Assembly: GCA_033977085.1 (NCBI GenBank)
Contig: CP138906.1
Span: 2,542,001 to 2,606,000 of the forward strand
From: Apirhabdus apintestini
Lineage (GTDB): Bacteria; Pseudomonadota; Gammaproteobacteria; Enterobacterales; Enterobacteriaceae
Reading direction: 5' to 3'
Length of the DNA stretch: 64,000 bases
The notes under the pieces were generated by a model that had not been told where the DNA came from, searched no databases, and worked only from the letters and a program-made list of their open reading frames with translations. Shown here piece after piece: positions 28,205 through 38,820 of the stretch. Position 1 is the first letter of the stretch; each line of letters starts with the position of its first letter. The position numbers and the translations under genes were made by a program.

Positions 28205-28768
28205 ATGAAACAGATAACCAATGTTAATCTGGAAAGCGATAACGCTGGTGGCACAGTCGAGGTGACTTACTCCGATGATACGTTCGAAAGGCTGACCTGT
28301 TCGCTGCCTGTGGCTCTCGTCATTGCGAATCTTGCAACGACGCTTAAGCAGGAACGTGCAACACGCATTGCAACCGGCGACCGCCTGCGCCGCATGTACA
28401 CCCGCGATAGTGACATGATTACCCGTAGCGGTAGCGGCGCTTCCACGACCTCCACAGCGCCAACGTCAATGGATGCCGAATTTATGCGCCTGGTACGCGC
28501 TGTAGCGCCAAAATATGACAACGCCCTTCCTGATACCGATCCCCGCCTTGTTGCGCTCGACGTGCTGCGTTACGCACCCGCTGAGGCATTCAGTGCGGTA
28601 CACCCGACCCCGCTATCAGAGATTCAGCTTGATCAGGCTATCGACGTGCTGGAGCAGGTAGGCGACTACATGCGGGTTAACAACGTTTCCCCGAAGATTC
28701 TCACCACAGGCGACGCCATTCGCAGTATTAACACCGACAACGCCAGTTTCTGGGGCAAAAAACACTAA
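28205..28768 (+). CDS. Satellite protein with scaffold-like C-terminal NAxFW motif
   Basis: 187 aa, no known domain recognised. N-terminal beta-rich part (TVEVTYSDDTFERLTCSLPV), Ser/Thr linker, helical half (SEIQLDQAIDVLEQVGDYMR), ending SINTDNASFWGKKH. The ending parallels that of the helper DUF2213 scaffold-type protein (SLNKQNADFWSNRKG). First gene after the replication block. A capsid-assembly modifier is an attractive but unproven role. Confidence 0.65.
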   Translation: MKQITNVNLESDNAGGTVEVTYSDDTFERLTCSLPVALVIANLATTLKQERATRIATGDRLRRMYTRDSDMITRSGSGASTTSTAPTSMDAEFMRLVRAVAPKYDNALPDTDPRLVALDVLRYAPAEAFSAVHPTPLSEIQLDQAIDVLEQVGDYMRVNNVSPKILTTGDAIRSINTDNASFWGKKH

Positions 28769-28780
28769 GGAGATATGAGC

Positions 28781-28969
28781 ATGGCTATCTATGACCCGAA
28801 ATTAGCAGCAGGAAACCCGCAAAGCGTCGGGCGTAAACTCTTTGGCCGCGAGCAGGCCGAGCAATTGCGGATGCGTAACAACTTCAACAACGAATGCCGC
28901 AATCTGGAAAAAGCCAACGAAGCGAATGCAAAGTTCTGGAGTGAACAGGATGAAAAAGCCAAACGTTAA
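28781..28969 (+). CDS. Small satellite protein with NAxFW motif
   Basis: 62 aa from ATG 28781, which has AGGAG 8 bases upstream (an ATG at 28775 is too close to it). MAIYDPKLAAGNPQSVGRKL, then a charged helix ending ANEANAKFWSEQDEKAKR. The same NAxFW signature as the previous gene and the helper scaffold-type protein. A second candidate capsid-assembly factor. Confidence 0.6.
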   Translation: MAIYDPKLAAGNPQSVGRKLFGREQAEQLRMRNNFNNECRNLEKANEANAKFWSEQDEKAKR

Positions 28970-29129
28970 GCCCGTATTGCTATCTGGCGACCAGTTCGCC
29001 GCTATCTGCAAGATCCAGGAGCGCGAACGGCAGCGCTCTGATATTGGCGTCGCGCCGTCTGTGCATCAAATTGCCCGTGGGCTGGTGGCTAAGGCGCTGG
29101 CATCAATGGCGGTTGAAGGGAATGCGTGA
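28950..29129 (+). CDS. Small satellite protein, ribbon-helix-helix-like
   Basis: 59 aa overlapping its upstream neighbour by 20 bases: MKKPNVKPVLLSGDQFAAIC, then RSDIGVAPSVHQIARGLVAKALA. The second half resembles a short DNA-binding helix pair of transcriptional regulators. It directly precedes the baseplate block and could regulate it. Confidence 0.45.
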   Translation: MKKPNVKPVLLSGDQFAAICKIQERERQRSDIGVAPSVHQIARGLVAKALASMAVEGNA

Positions 29130-29771
29130 TGGATATTCTTTCGACGCTGTTTAAGTTGTCAAAGCGACAGATCGGGATAATGGTTCCCGATGTTGTCGTA
29201 TCGGAAAAACACAGCGATTCGCTGGAGATTACCGAACACCCTGTAGAACGCCCAACGGAATCAGGTGCCGGGGTGGTTGCTGATCACGCCTACAAGCGCC
29301 CGTGTGAAGTCACAATGGAATGTGGCTTCGCTGGTGGCGGTTCGCTACTCGATGCCTTTGATACCCGAACCATAGGGTTTTCTACCCCGTTAAACTCGAT
29401 GTCTCCGCGCGACGTTTACGCTGCGTTTCTCGATATGCAGCAAAAGCGAGAGCTGTTAAGCGTGACTACCGGAAAGCGCGTTTATAAAAACATGCTGATC
29501 AAGGGCATTGAGGTGACGACGGACAAGACAACTGAAAACGTCTTGTCGATAACCTTAACGCTGCGCGAAGTTATTCTCACATCCACCCAAAAAATACAGG
29601 TTGCGGCCAAAGCTGATATGGCGCTGGGAGAAAATACCGCCGCATCGAAAAACGCCGGCACTAAGTCGCTAACCCCCTGATACTTCTCTTGCCGCAAGCA
29701 TTAATAATTTTCTTTCTGGCGTTCCCGGTGATGCCCTTAGCGCAATTGGCATCCCGCTCGCTAAACCATAA
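29129..29771 (+). pseudogene. Satellite baseplate protein 1, homologue of helper 43077 gene (frameshift near 3' end)
   Basis: MDILSTLFKLSKRQIGIMVP, VVVSEKHSDSLEITEHPVE and TTDKTTENVLSITLTLREVI align directly with the helper protein MDFLSTLFQQQTRKIGMIVP... The frame stops at 29680, but one extra C in AACCCCCTGAT hides a tail (DTSLAASINNFLSGVPGDAL) ending at 29771, similar in length to the helper tail. Probable distal-tail/baseplate adaptor. The two copies are clearly diverged, so this is not a recent duplication. Confidence 0.8.
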
Positions 29772-29785
29772 TCAGAGGCAGCCAT

Positions 29786-30091
29786 ATGCAGATTAATGAA
29801 ATTCCACTAACTGGCGGCAATCAGAAGTTCCGTATTGACCTGGACGGCACGACTTACACACTGCGGACAACATGGCGTGATGTTGCTGGCTGGATCATGG
29901 ACGTAATGGACGCTGACGGAGAGCCAATTCTTATGGGTGTCCCCATTATCCCCGGCGTTAACTTGCTGGAGCAATACCCGCACCTAGGTATCAATGGTGC
30001 CATGTTGCTGATCGGCGCAAAAGATGCCCCTGAGTACCCGGGCGCGAATACGCTGGGTAGCCAGCATCGTTTAACTTTCATTCAGGAATAG
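29786..30091 (+). CDS. Satellite baseplate plug-type protein, homologue of helper 43664 gene
   Basis: 101 aa: MQINEIPLTGGNQKFRIDLD GTTYTLRTTWRD in full length parallels the helper MAIQEIPLTADNQQFSIILA. Shared pattern W-RD...WIMD...G(I/V)P(I/L)...G. DUF6983-like small baseplate protein. Second in the same order as in the helper. Confidence 0.82.
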   Translation: MQINEIPLTGGNQKFRIDLDGTTYTLRTTWRDVAGWIMDVMDADGEPILMGVPIIPGVNLLEQYPHLGINGAMLLIGAKDAPEYPGANTLGSQHRLTFIQE

Positions 30092-30094
30092 ATC

Positions 30095-31170
30095 ATGTCA
30101 ACAAACTGGATGCGTCATTTCGAATTGCAGCTTATTGATGATAAGGGGCAGGGCATTGTCCTGAGCGACTTCAAAGTTACTTTTAGTATACAGCGTAACG
30201 ATAACCGCTGGCCTGCTACGGCTGATGTGAAAATTTATAATCTTTCGACTGAAACACAAAATAAAATCCTGAATCAGGAGTTTAGCCGTATCGTTATTAT
30301 TGCCGGTTATGACGGGCTTGACGTCAGTCAGAGCGATATTGTGCCAGCCAGTGAAGTAGGCAAGGTTCGTTATATCGATGATAACTCTGACGGGCGCAAT
30401 GACGATTCAAACTATGGCGTCATTTTTAGCGGCGATATTACATTTTCGGTCACAGGGAAGGAAAATATCACCGATTCCTACATCATCATCGTCGCCAGTG
30501 ATGGGGAAAAGGCTTTCCGGGAAGCGATCATTAGTGCCAGCCTAAAAAAGGTTATACCCTGCGCGATGAATATGACATGTTGATGCGTTACCTTGAGCCA
30601 TACGGCATCAAAAAAGGTATTGAGCCTGTTTTCCCTGATACGGTTTATCCGCGCGGAGCTTCCTATTATGGGAAAGTTGCTGATTACCTCTCAGATCTTG
30701 CCGCCGATCTCAATGCTACATGGCAATTCAGCTATGGGAAAATCGATTTTATCCAGGAAGAATATGCCAGAAAGGCGGTGGTGGTTCTCAATGCTGATAC
30801 AGGGCTGGTGGGTATGCCGCAGCAGACTATCGGCGCTGGCGTTAATGTCACCTGCTTTATCAACTCAAAAATTCAGTTGCATAGTCTTATTCAACTGGAT
30901 CAGGCGTCGGTGTACCGTGCGCAACTGAGTAACGAGCAGGTGTTACAATCCGGGGGCATCCGTGAGCAGGAGATAAACGGCAATCTGGTGACAACCGGCC
31001 TTGCACAGAAAGAGGCACCCGCCAGCATTGCGACGGATGGCGTATACATCGTGCGCTATATCAGCTATAGCGGCGATACTCGCGGTCAGAATTGGTATAT
31101 GGATATGGCTTGCGAGGCGCGGGGTGCGCAGGATGGCATTTCAGATTCCACAGTTAACAAATGGTTATGA
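30095..31170 (+). pseudogene. Satellite baseplate hub protein, homologue of helper 43969 gene (frameshift)
   Basis: MSTNWMRHFELQLIDDKGQG...KVTF matches helper MSQNWMRHFEPQLVDENGQG. The frame breaks at CCTAAAAAAGG (about 30545, one A short) and resumes GYTLRDEYDMLMRYLEPYGI. Conserved late block: GLVGMPQQTIGAGVNVTCFI ... IQLDQASVYR ... GDTRGQNWYMDMACEARG. About 358 aa when repaired. Hub of a contractile-tail baseplate. Confidence 0.82.
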
Positions 31171-31506
31171 TATGAAAAATTGTATTCTTATTTTAGCTGC
31201 TCTCATTTCGACTAACGTTATGGCTAAAGTCAACAGTGTTACATCGCAATGTGGAAATTTCACTTTAGTTGCGAAAGTTGGCGAATTAACAACAGTTAAT
31301 GGTGAAACAGTCACGTCACAAAAAATTACTGAGATTGGTAAAAATGGATTAAGGGTACAAATGACCCTTATGCCAGCGCGTGACGGAAATATGTACGGCT
31401 TTGAATATATTCGCCCAGATGGCGATAGTAAACGCCGTTGTCAACAACGGGTAAAAAGTGATCCACTTACCGTCACCACCAACGGTCTAATATTGATCCA
31501 CCTTGC

Positions 31507-32285
31507 TTACTCAGGATTAGCTTCCGCTATAACCCCGGCCTTTCGTTTCTGCTTCAGTCGATAGCTCTCTCCTTTTATCTGGACTACGTGTGAGTGATGT
31601 AAGATCCGGTCCAGCATTGCCGATGTCAGGGCTGCATCACCCGCGAACGTCTGGTCCCACTGCCCGAACGGCAGGTTAGAGGTCAGGATCATCGCGCTCT
31701 TTTCGTAACGTTTGGCAATGACCTGGAAGAACAGCTTTGCCTCTTCCTGGCTGAACGGCAGATAGCCTATTTCGTCGATGATGAGCAGTTTGGGGGCCAT
31801 GACACCGCGATTGAGTGTCGTTTTGTAACGCCCCTGACGCTGGGAAGTCGACGAGCTGTAACAGCAGGTCCGCTGCTGTTGTGAAGCGAACCTTGATGCC
31901 CGCCCGTACTGCCTCGTAGCCCATGGCTATCGCCAGATGTGTTTTCCCCACGCCCGAGGGGCCCAGCAACACGATGTTTTCGTTACGTTCGATGAAGCTC
32001 AGGGAACGCAGCGACTGGATTTGCTTCTGAGGTGCGCCGGTGGCGAAGGTGAAGTCGTATTACTCGAACGTCTTCACCGCCGGGAAGGCTGCCATCCGCG
32101 TGTACATCGCCTGTTTACGCTGATGCCGGGCCAGTTTCTCCTCATGTAGCAGGTGCTCCGGGAAGTCCATATAGCTCCATTCCTGATCCACTGCCTGTTG
32201 CGACAGTGCCGGCGCCGCGCCGATAAGGCTGTCCAGCTGGGCTGTTCAGCAAGCACCATCAGCCGTTGATGTTGTAGTTCGACCA

Positions 32286-32289
<4 letters not shown>
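31507..32289 (-). pseudogene. istB: IstB, copy 2 (frameshifts)
   Basis: Same protein as in copy 1. Broken at an extra G creating ACGAGCTG (31851-31858), at the GAGCTG to GGCTG loss near 32245, and with a stop-creating change near 32062 (TATTACTCG for TATTCCTCG in copies 1 and 3). Confidence 0.8.
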
Positions 32290-33309
<1,020 letters not shown>

Positions 33310-33493
33310 AAGCTCCCCTGTATTCAGAGGAGCAGATTAACCCCTGGATCAGTTTTCAACCGCTGGGGTGGATCAGTTTTGCACCGTTGGTAACAGCCGT
33401 TGGCTTAATGTCGAACTTATTCGCACGAACATGGATCAGCCGCGCATTATTGGTTCATTCGATTGCAAGAACACAGTGGGGTAAGGCGGGGAT

Positions 33494-34165
33494 ATGGCGC
33501 AGTTAAGACCTGTAGACGATACAGAAATCTTTGATTTAAATTATGAGCGAGCTAAGTCTGGCCTTCGTGTATCACTGCCTGGCACGATTAAATCCTTTGA
33601 TCCTGAAAGTGTAACATGTGAGGTGGAGCTTTCTACGTTTGGCCTGAGTGCTACGGCCAAGCGCGGCTCTACGTCAGTAGATAGAATTAAGAGTGAGGAT
33701 GGTTACTATCCTGTCATTCAAGATATACCGGTAGTATTCCCACGCGGTGGTGGCTGTACTCTGACGTTTCCCGTTAAAGCTGGCGACGAATGTCTGGTGA
33801 TTTTTTCCGACCGTTGCATAGATTTCTGGTGGCAGAACGGTGAGACACAAAACACGTCGCGAGCAAGATCACACTCCTTCTCTGATGCGTTCGTTATTCC
33901 CGGCCCACAGTCACAGGCGAAGAAAATTTCCAATATCAGCACCAGCGCCGCGCAACTGCGCACCGATGATGGTGCTGCGTTCGTTGAGGTGGCCGCTGGT
34001 GGAGCCGTAACCATCACCAGCCCACAAATCACGTTAAACGGTCCGGTACAGGTAAACGGGGCGATAACGTCTACAGGCGATCAGACTGCTAACGGTATCA
34101 GCCAGATTAACCACACCCACGGCGGCGTAGAGTCCGGTGGAAGCAATACAGGTAAACCACAATGA
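33494..34165 (+). CDS. Satellite baseplate spike / gpV-like protein, homologue of helper 46192 gene
   Basis: 223 aa, intact. OB-type domain (RVSLPGTIKSFDPESVTCEV), conserved block VVFPRGGGCTLTFPVKAGDE CLVIFSDRCIDFWWQNG, then a repetitive beta-helical tail (QITLNGPVQVNGAITSTGDQ) ending with the histidine-containing NHTHGGVESGGSNTGKPQ. Gp138/gpV-type central spike that pierces the outer membrane. Same gene order as the helper. Confidence 0.85.
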   Translation: MAQLRPVDDTEIFDLNYERAKSGLRVSLPGTIKSFDPESVTCEVELSTFGLSATAKRGSTSVDRIKSEDGYYPVIQDIPVVFPRGGGCTLTFPVKAGDECLVIFSDRCIDFWWQNGETQNTSRARSHSFSDAFVIPGPQSQAKKISNISTSAAQLRTDDGAAFVEVAAGGAVTITSPQITLNGPVQVNGAITSTGDQTANGISQINHTHGGVESGGSNTGKPQ

Positions 34166-34323
34166 GCAATATCGAAGTGATCAAGCCAGAAGGTGAGCAG
34201 TCACAGCCTCGCACCTGGCAGGAAGATATCGAATCCCACAACGCAGATTACAGCAGGCCAGAAGATAAACGGCTTTCGAGTGAGGCGAGACTCGTTGAAC
34301 GCGCCGGGCATCAAACGAACTGA
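34162..34323 (+). CDS. Small satellite protein after the spike gene
   Basis: 53 aa (MSNIEVIKPEGEQSQPRTWQ...VERAGHQTN), hydrophilic. Overlaps the spike stop by 4 bases (ATGA). No counterpart follows the helper spike gene. Unknown function. Confidence 0.5.
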   Translation: MSNIEVIKPEGEQSQPRTWQEDIESHNADYSRPEDKRLSSEARLVERAGHQTN

Positions 34324-34342
34324 TGACGTGATCTGTAACTTT

Positions 34343-34385
34343 AAGTAGCTGTGCAGGGGCAGAACTCCGCACGCTACTTTTATTT
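34343..34385 (+). terminator. Terminator after the satellite baseplate block
   Basis: AAGTAGCTGTGC pairs with GCACGCTACTT around a short loop, followed by T-rich sequence. Confidence 0.7.
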
Positions 34386-34405
34386 CCTTTGTCAAAAGGT
34401 GAACA

Positions 34406-34879
34406 ATGGCAGCATTACCAACAATGGCTAAGGTTATGATTATTCAATCATTAGCTTGCTATGAACCCCCTTCCAGAATCGTCGAACTTGTAAAACAAGA
34501 TTTTGGCATCGTTGTTACCCGGCAACAGATATCGGCCTACAACCCCGAAAATACAATGGCTAAAAATCTTAGCCAAAAATGGGTTGATCTCTTTAATCAC
34601 ACTCGCGCCCGATTCCAGAGTGAAATATCAGATATCCCTATCGCCAACAAAGCGTATCGGCTGCGTATGCTCGATCGCATGGCGAACCGTGCAGAGGCAA
34701 TCAAAAACTACGCATTAACAGCGCAGCTTATCGAACAGGCCGCGAAAGAGTGCGGGGACGCTTACACCAACAAATTAAAGGTTGAAACAACGGGTAAAGA
34801 CGGCGGTCCGATCAGAACGGAAACAACGAACCTAACCGCCGAAGAAGCCGGGGAGGTATACCGCAAATTTATGGGATAA
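34406..34879 (+). CDS. Satellite terminase small subunit (DUF2280)
   Basis: 157 aa, the same length as the helper TerS and alignable without gaps. By eye 66 of the last 83 residues are identical (SDIPIANKAYRLRMLDRMAN onward) but only 36 of the first 74. The C-terminal part should contact the helper TerL and the N-terminal part should bind DNA. This is the pattern expected of a satellite TerS that redirects the helper packaging motor to satellite DNA. Last gene before attR. Confidence 0.88.
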   Translation: MAALPTMAKVMIIQSLACYEPPSRIVELVKQDFGIVVTRQQISAYNPENTMAKNLSQKWVDLFNHTRARFQSEISDIPIANKAYRLRMLDRMANRAEAIKNYALTAQLIEQAAKECGDAYTNKLKVETTGKDGGPIRTETTNLTAEEAGEVYRKFMG

Positions 34880-35102
34880 CCACCAGCGTTGTGACACGTC
34901 ACACGCGAAAAATAGCACTGCCCGTTAGTGGGCTGGCGACACAGCTTGCATATTGAAATACCCCTTAAATCCTACAGATCTGGTATTGAGTAACTTACCC
35001 CATTCAGCGCCATACATCACAGAGCAGCCTATGGACTACACGCAAAATCAGGCTGCAAATAAATCCTTATATTTCAGTTGATTAAATAATAGCCTTGCAT
35101 TC
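34880..35102. other. Non-coding right end of the satellite
   Basis: Contains the palindrome TGTGACACGTCACA at 34890-34903, matching 7100-7113 at all but one position. The rest is AT-rich and I see no gene. It is a candidate place for right integrase arm sites or the satellite packaging site. Confidence 0.5.
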
Positions 35103-35109
35103 CTGTACC
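35103..35109 (+). other. Satellite attR core
   Basis: CTGTACC followed directly by CGG ATG CCT, the continuation of the cement gene. Confidence 0.8.
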
Positions 35110-35605
35110 GGATGCCTGTTGGCATTGCCGGGGCTATCTCTCGCCCGCAGGACTTAACCGTCGAACCGGTGATCCTTAAATCCGCTAACGCCTTCGCTGC
35201 CTATGGTCTGGCTGGAAAATACGACGCTGACGGCTTTTTCGTGCCGCTGGCGGACGGTGACACCGCCGACAAGGTGAAGGGTATCTACGTTCGTCCGTAT
35301 CCAACCACATCGCAGCCAGACATGGTTCGCCAGGTGGGGACGGATAAGAACTTCCCGGGCGACGCCATGAAGCGTGGCTACATGACCGTTAACCTCGGAT
35401 CTGGATTCGATGCCAGTACCATCAAAAAAGGCGCGCCTGTCTACGTGGTTGTTTCGCTCGATTCAACCATTGACGTGCCGCTGGGCGGCTTCATGTCCAC
35501 GTCCGTCAGTGGCAAAAACGTGGCGCTGACCAACGCCGAATTCACAGGGGCCGGTGACGCTAACGGCAATGCAGAAATCTCCTGGAAGATTTAAGGAACA
35601 GACGA

Positions 35606-36547
35606 ATGATTACTTTTGATCAGGCAACCGTTGATGGCTCTGGTGCCTTTCTCATCGGGGAGCTGGAGCGACTCGACCAGACGCTGAACCTGCCGCTGGT
35701 GGGTTACACATGGACACGAGATATCCAGCTGCGTGAAGACGTCTCTATCGCAGATGACATTTCCAGCTGGACTAACACCAGCTTTGGCGCTGCGGGTACT
35801 GGCGCAAATCCGAACGGTAAAAACTGGGTAGGTAAAGACTCTACCGCCATTGCTGGCGTGAACGTTGATATCGGCAAAGATGGCAATCCGCTGAACCTCT
35901 GGGGAATGGAACTTGGCTGGACCGTTGTAGAACTGGCAGCAGCTCAGCAGGTAGGCCGCCCGATTGATACCCAGAAGTACGACGGGATGCAGCTCAAATG
36001 GCAGATGGACAACGACGAACAGGTTTACATCGGTGATGACGCGCTCGGCCTGAAAGGTCTGGCAAACCTCGTCGGTGTGACGCTGAACAACGCGCCGAAG
36101 ACCTGGGCGAACTCCACCAACGACGAGATCCTCGATAGCGTGAACAGCATTCTGTCGAATGCCTGGGCAGCATCCGGTTACTCCGTCGTGCCTTCTGATC
36201 TGCGCATTCCGCCAGAGCAGTATTCACTGCTGGCGAGCCGTAAGGTTTCCGAAGCGGGTAACCAGTCATTGCTGACCTATCTGGCCGTGAACACTATCGC
36301 TTTCCACCAGAACGGCGTTCCGCTGGAAATCAAAGCGGTCAAATGGCTGAAAGGGCGCGGAGTTGGCGGTAAAGACCGTATGGTCGCCTACACCAACGAC
36401 AAGAAATACGTGCGCTATCCGCTGGTACCGTTGCAGAGCGTTCCTGTCCAGTATCGCGGTCTGTACCAGATTGCGACCTACTACGGCAAGCTCGGTGCGG
36501 TTGAGCCAGTGTACAAAGAAACCCTGTCATACGTGGACGGTATCTGA
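35606..36547 (+). CDS. Major capsid protein (DUF2184)
   Basis: 313 aa, intact: MITFDQATVDGSGAFLIGEL ... GMELGWTVVELAAAQQVGRP ... VPVQYRGLYQIATYYGKLGA. DUF2184 family HK97-fold capsid. It lies 11 bases after the cement gene, so transcription reaching it must cross the satellite when integrated. Confidence 0.9.
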   Translation: MITFDQATVDGSGAFLIGELERLDQTLNLPLVGYTWTRDIQLREDVSIADDISSWTNTSFGAAGTGANPNGKNWVGKDSTAIAGVNVDIGKDGNPLNLWGMELGWTVVELAAAQQVGRPIDTQKYDGMQLKWQMDNDEQVYIGDDALGLKGLANLVGVTLNNAPKTWANSTNDEILDSVNSILSNAWAASGYSVVPSDLRIPPEQYSLLASRKVSEAGNQSLLTYLAVNTIAFHQNGVPLEIKAVKWLKGRGVGGKDRMVAYTNDKKYVRYPLVPLQSVPVQYRGLYQIATYYGKLGAVEPVYKETLSYVDGI

Positions 36548-36557
36548 TAACCAGAAC

Positions 36558-36573
36558 GGCCCCGAAAGGGGCC
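36558..36573 (+). terminator. Hairpin after the capsid gene
   Basis: GGCCCC-GAAA-GGGGCC with a GNRA-type loop and no T run. Probably an mRNA-stabilising or attenuating hairpin rather than a full terminator. Confidence 0.5.
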
Positions 36574-36588
36574 AGAAGGAAACTGAAA

Positions 36589-36979
36589 ATGGCGAAAGAA
36601 AAGCTGGTTACCATCCATGTTCACACTCCGTTTACGCTGACGCTCGGCGATCAGTCAAAACAGGAGTTTGGCCGGGGACGGCATAACGTACCGGAAGAGG
36701 TCGCGTCGCACTGGTTCACCCAGGCGCACTCTGAGCTTTCCGAAAGCGTGATTAGCGACACCGATGATCTGCAACCCATTATCGACAGCCTGCAAGCGCA
36801 GATTGCCGACAAAGATAAGCAGATTGTCGATAAAGATCGAGCTGATTGCCGATCTGAAAGAAGCGCTGCTCAAGCTGCAAGAGCAGAACGACAGCCTGCA
36901 AGCGCAGATTGCTGCAGCCCAGACTGGCGGTAATGGGGCGAAAGATGCCAAAGAATCAAAGCCTGCCAACAGTAAGTGA
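36589..36979 (+). pseudogene. Hypothetical head-tail region protein, coiled coil, frameshifted
   Basis: MAKEKLVTIHVHTPFTLTLG ... RHNVPEEVASHWFTQAHSEL, then a heptad-rich coil (DSLQAQIADKDKQIVDKD). An extra C in GATCGAGCTG (36835-36844) shifts frame. The coil continues ELIADLKEALLKLQEQNDSL to KPANSK. About 130 aa. Common after DUF2184 capsid genes; role unknown. Confidence 0.6.
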
Positions 36980-37353
36980 TTTTCGGCGCGACTTCCCGCA
37001 GTTTGCTGACCCGGCAAAATATCCCGACGTCCAAATCGAGTTCCGTCTGAATCTTGCCGATGTGCTGCTAAGCGAAAACGTCACCGGCAAAAAGTTGTTT
37101 CCGTATTTTGCCGAGTTGTTCGTTGCACACTACATGACGCTTTGGGCGGCAGATAGCCGGGCAATGCTGGTTGGCGGTCCGGGCGGTTCAACCAATGGTG
37201 TTCAGTCCTCCAAGTCCGTTGACAAGGTAAGCGTCAGCTATGACACCAGCGCGACGCTAAACCCTGACGCAGGCTTCTGGAATAACACCCGATATGGCGC
37301 TGAATTTTATCGACTCGATCACGATGTTCGGTGCGGGAGGTCGCCAGCTATGA
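36945..37353 (+). pseudogene. DUF4054 neck protein, frameshifted at the end
   Basis: MPKNQSLPTVSDFRRDFPQF ... FPYFAELFVAHYMTLWAADS ... FWNNTRYGAEFYRL. Then an extra base in CGACTCGATCACG (about 37316) shifts frame; repaired it ends ITMFGAGGRQL at the TGA overlapping the next ATG. About 135 aa. Head-completion adaptor family. Confidence 0.7.
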
Positions 37354-37902
37354 GTTTCAAAAGCGGTGTAACAACGAGGGTGGATAACGCTCAGGCCATT
37401 CTGGATGCGCTCAGGTCGCTAACCAAAAAGGATGTGCTGGTCGGCATCCCTTCGGAAGACAGTGAGCGCGAGGATGTTCCGTTTGGTAATGCCGGGATCG
37501 GTTACGTCAACGAATACGGCTCACCGGCGCAAAACATCCCCCACGCCCGCATCTGATCCTGGCGTTAAATCGGTAGAGGAACAGACGGTGCCGCAGCTCA
37601 AAGCAGCCGCGCAGGCTGCGCTTGATGGTAATGCGGCGGGTGCGGAAAGAGCGCTCAACCGCGCCGGAACGCTGGCCGCTAATGGCGTCAGGCGTTACAT
37701 GACTATTACCGGCTTTACACCGCTTGCTGATAGCACCGTTGAAGCCCGCGCGCGTCGAGGGCGTAAAGGGGCGAAAGCGGAGCTTGCCCGACGCGCTGCT
37801 GGCGAGTCCCCCGGAACCGATCTGGTGAAACCACTAATCGACACCGGGCAATATCGCAGAGCCATTACCCATGTTGTGAGGGATAAAGATGCCGAATCTT
37901 GA
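37350..37902 (+). pseudogene. Tail-completion / neck protein (HK97 gp10-like), frameshifted
   Basis: MSFKSGVTTRVDNAQAILDA ... SLTKKDVLVGIPSEDSERED ... VNEYGSPAQNIP. Frame is lost near 37545-37560 (C run and a CCTGG site) and resumes PGVKSVEEQTVPQLKAAAQA to VVRDKDAES. About 183 aa. Typical of the neck/tail terminator region. Confidence 0.65.
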
Positions 37903-38278
37903 TGTAACAGACGTGCTTTTTGACCCCGATTTTTGCGACTTCAACCTGTGGGTAACGCGTCGCGCGCAAACGGTGGACGAGGACGGGATCGGCAGCGACA
38001 GCGAAGTTAAAACGCAGTTTGCCGGGGTTGTTACCGTTGACCGCTCTCTGGAAAACCGCCGCATGCAGGCCGGGCAGGTTATCAGCGGCGCGATTCTTAT
38101 CGTGACGACTGAACGACTTACGCAGGGGCAGACTGGCCGTGATGCCGATATCGTGACGTATCAGAACCGTGATTATCGTGTGACGTTCGTCGACCCGTAT
38201 ACCGCTTACGGTGCTGGCTTCGTCCAGGCGCATTGCGAACTGTTGCCGTTTGATGGGGGTACTCCCGTTGAGCAATAA
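37889..38278 (+). CDS. Head-tail joining protein, hypothetical
   Basis: 129 aa, intact. MPNLDVTDVLFDPDFCDFNL ... VTVDRSLENRRMQAGQVISG ... VTFVDPYTAYGAGFVQAHCE. Overlaps the previous gene by 14 bases. Conserved in DUF3383-type contractile phages between neck genes; precise role unknown. Confidence 0.65.
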   Translation: MPNLDVTDVLFDPDFCDFNLWVTRRAQTVDEDGIGSDSEVKTQFAGVVTVDRSLENRRMQAGQVISGAILIVTTERLTQGQTGRDADIVTYQNRDYRVTFVDPYTAYGAGFVQAHCELLPFDGGTPVEQ

Positions 38279-38817
38279 CACCAGCACAGAGTGCGGCTGG
38301 CTGACACCCACCAGCGGCGATCCGGATTATGACGAAGCGCTCGACAGGCTGTTAAGCCAGTGGATGCGCAACGTTTCCGGCTTGCCTGCTGGGATGGTTC
38401 GCCCGCGCTGGCAGAAAGACCAGCCGCCACTTCCACCAGTTGAAACGAACTGGTGCGCGTTCGGAGTTACCGGGTGGCCCATTGATAACAGTCCCGCATT
38501 CACCAGGCAGACCGACGAGGGCGCTCGAGCTCTGGCGGCATGAAACGTTCGAGTGCATGGCGTCGTTCTATGGCCCGGCTGGTATGTCTTATGCGTCCCG
38601 TTTTCGCGATGGCATATCTGTCCCGCAAAATAATGCTGAGCTTAACGCGCTTGGTTTGTCCCTTGGCGACTATACCGGTCTGACTCCTTTCCCCGAACTT
38701 ATCAACCAGCAATGGGTTCGCCGCTACGACATGACGGTGCGCCTGCGCCGGAAGGTCGTGCGCGAGTACGGCATTAAATCGCTGGTGGAAGCGCCAGTCA
38801 CCTTTTTTGGAGAATAA
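38268..38817 (+). pseudogene. Neck terminator-like protein (TTG start), frameshifted
   Basis: TTG 38268 overlaps the previous stop and gives MSNNTSTECGWLTPTSGDPD ... VETNWCAFGVTGWPIDNSPA. An extra C in GCTCGAGCTC (38523-38532) shifts frame. It then continues ELWRHETFECMASFYGPAGM to LVEAPVTFFGE. About 182 aa, resembling phage neck terminator proteins next to the sheath gene. Confidence 0.65.
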
Positions 38818-38820
38818 ATT

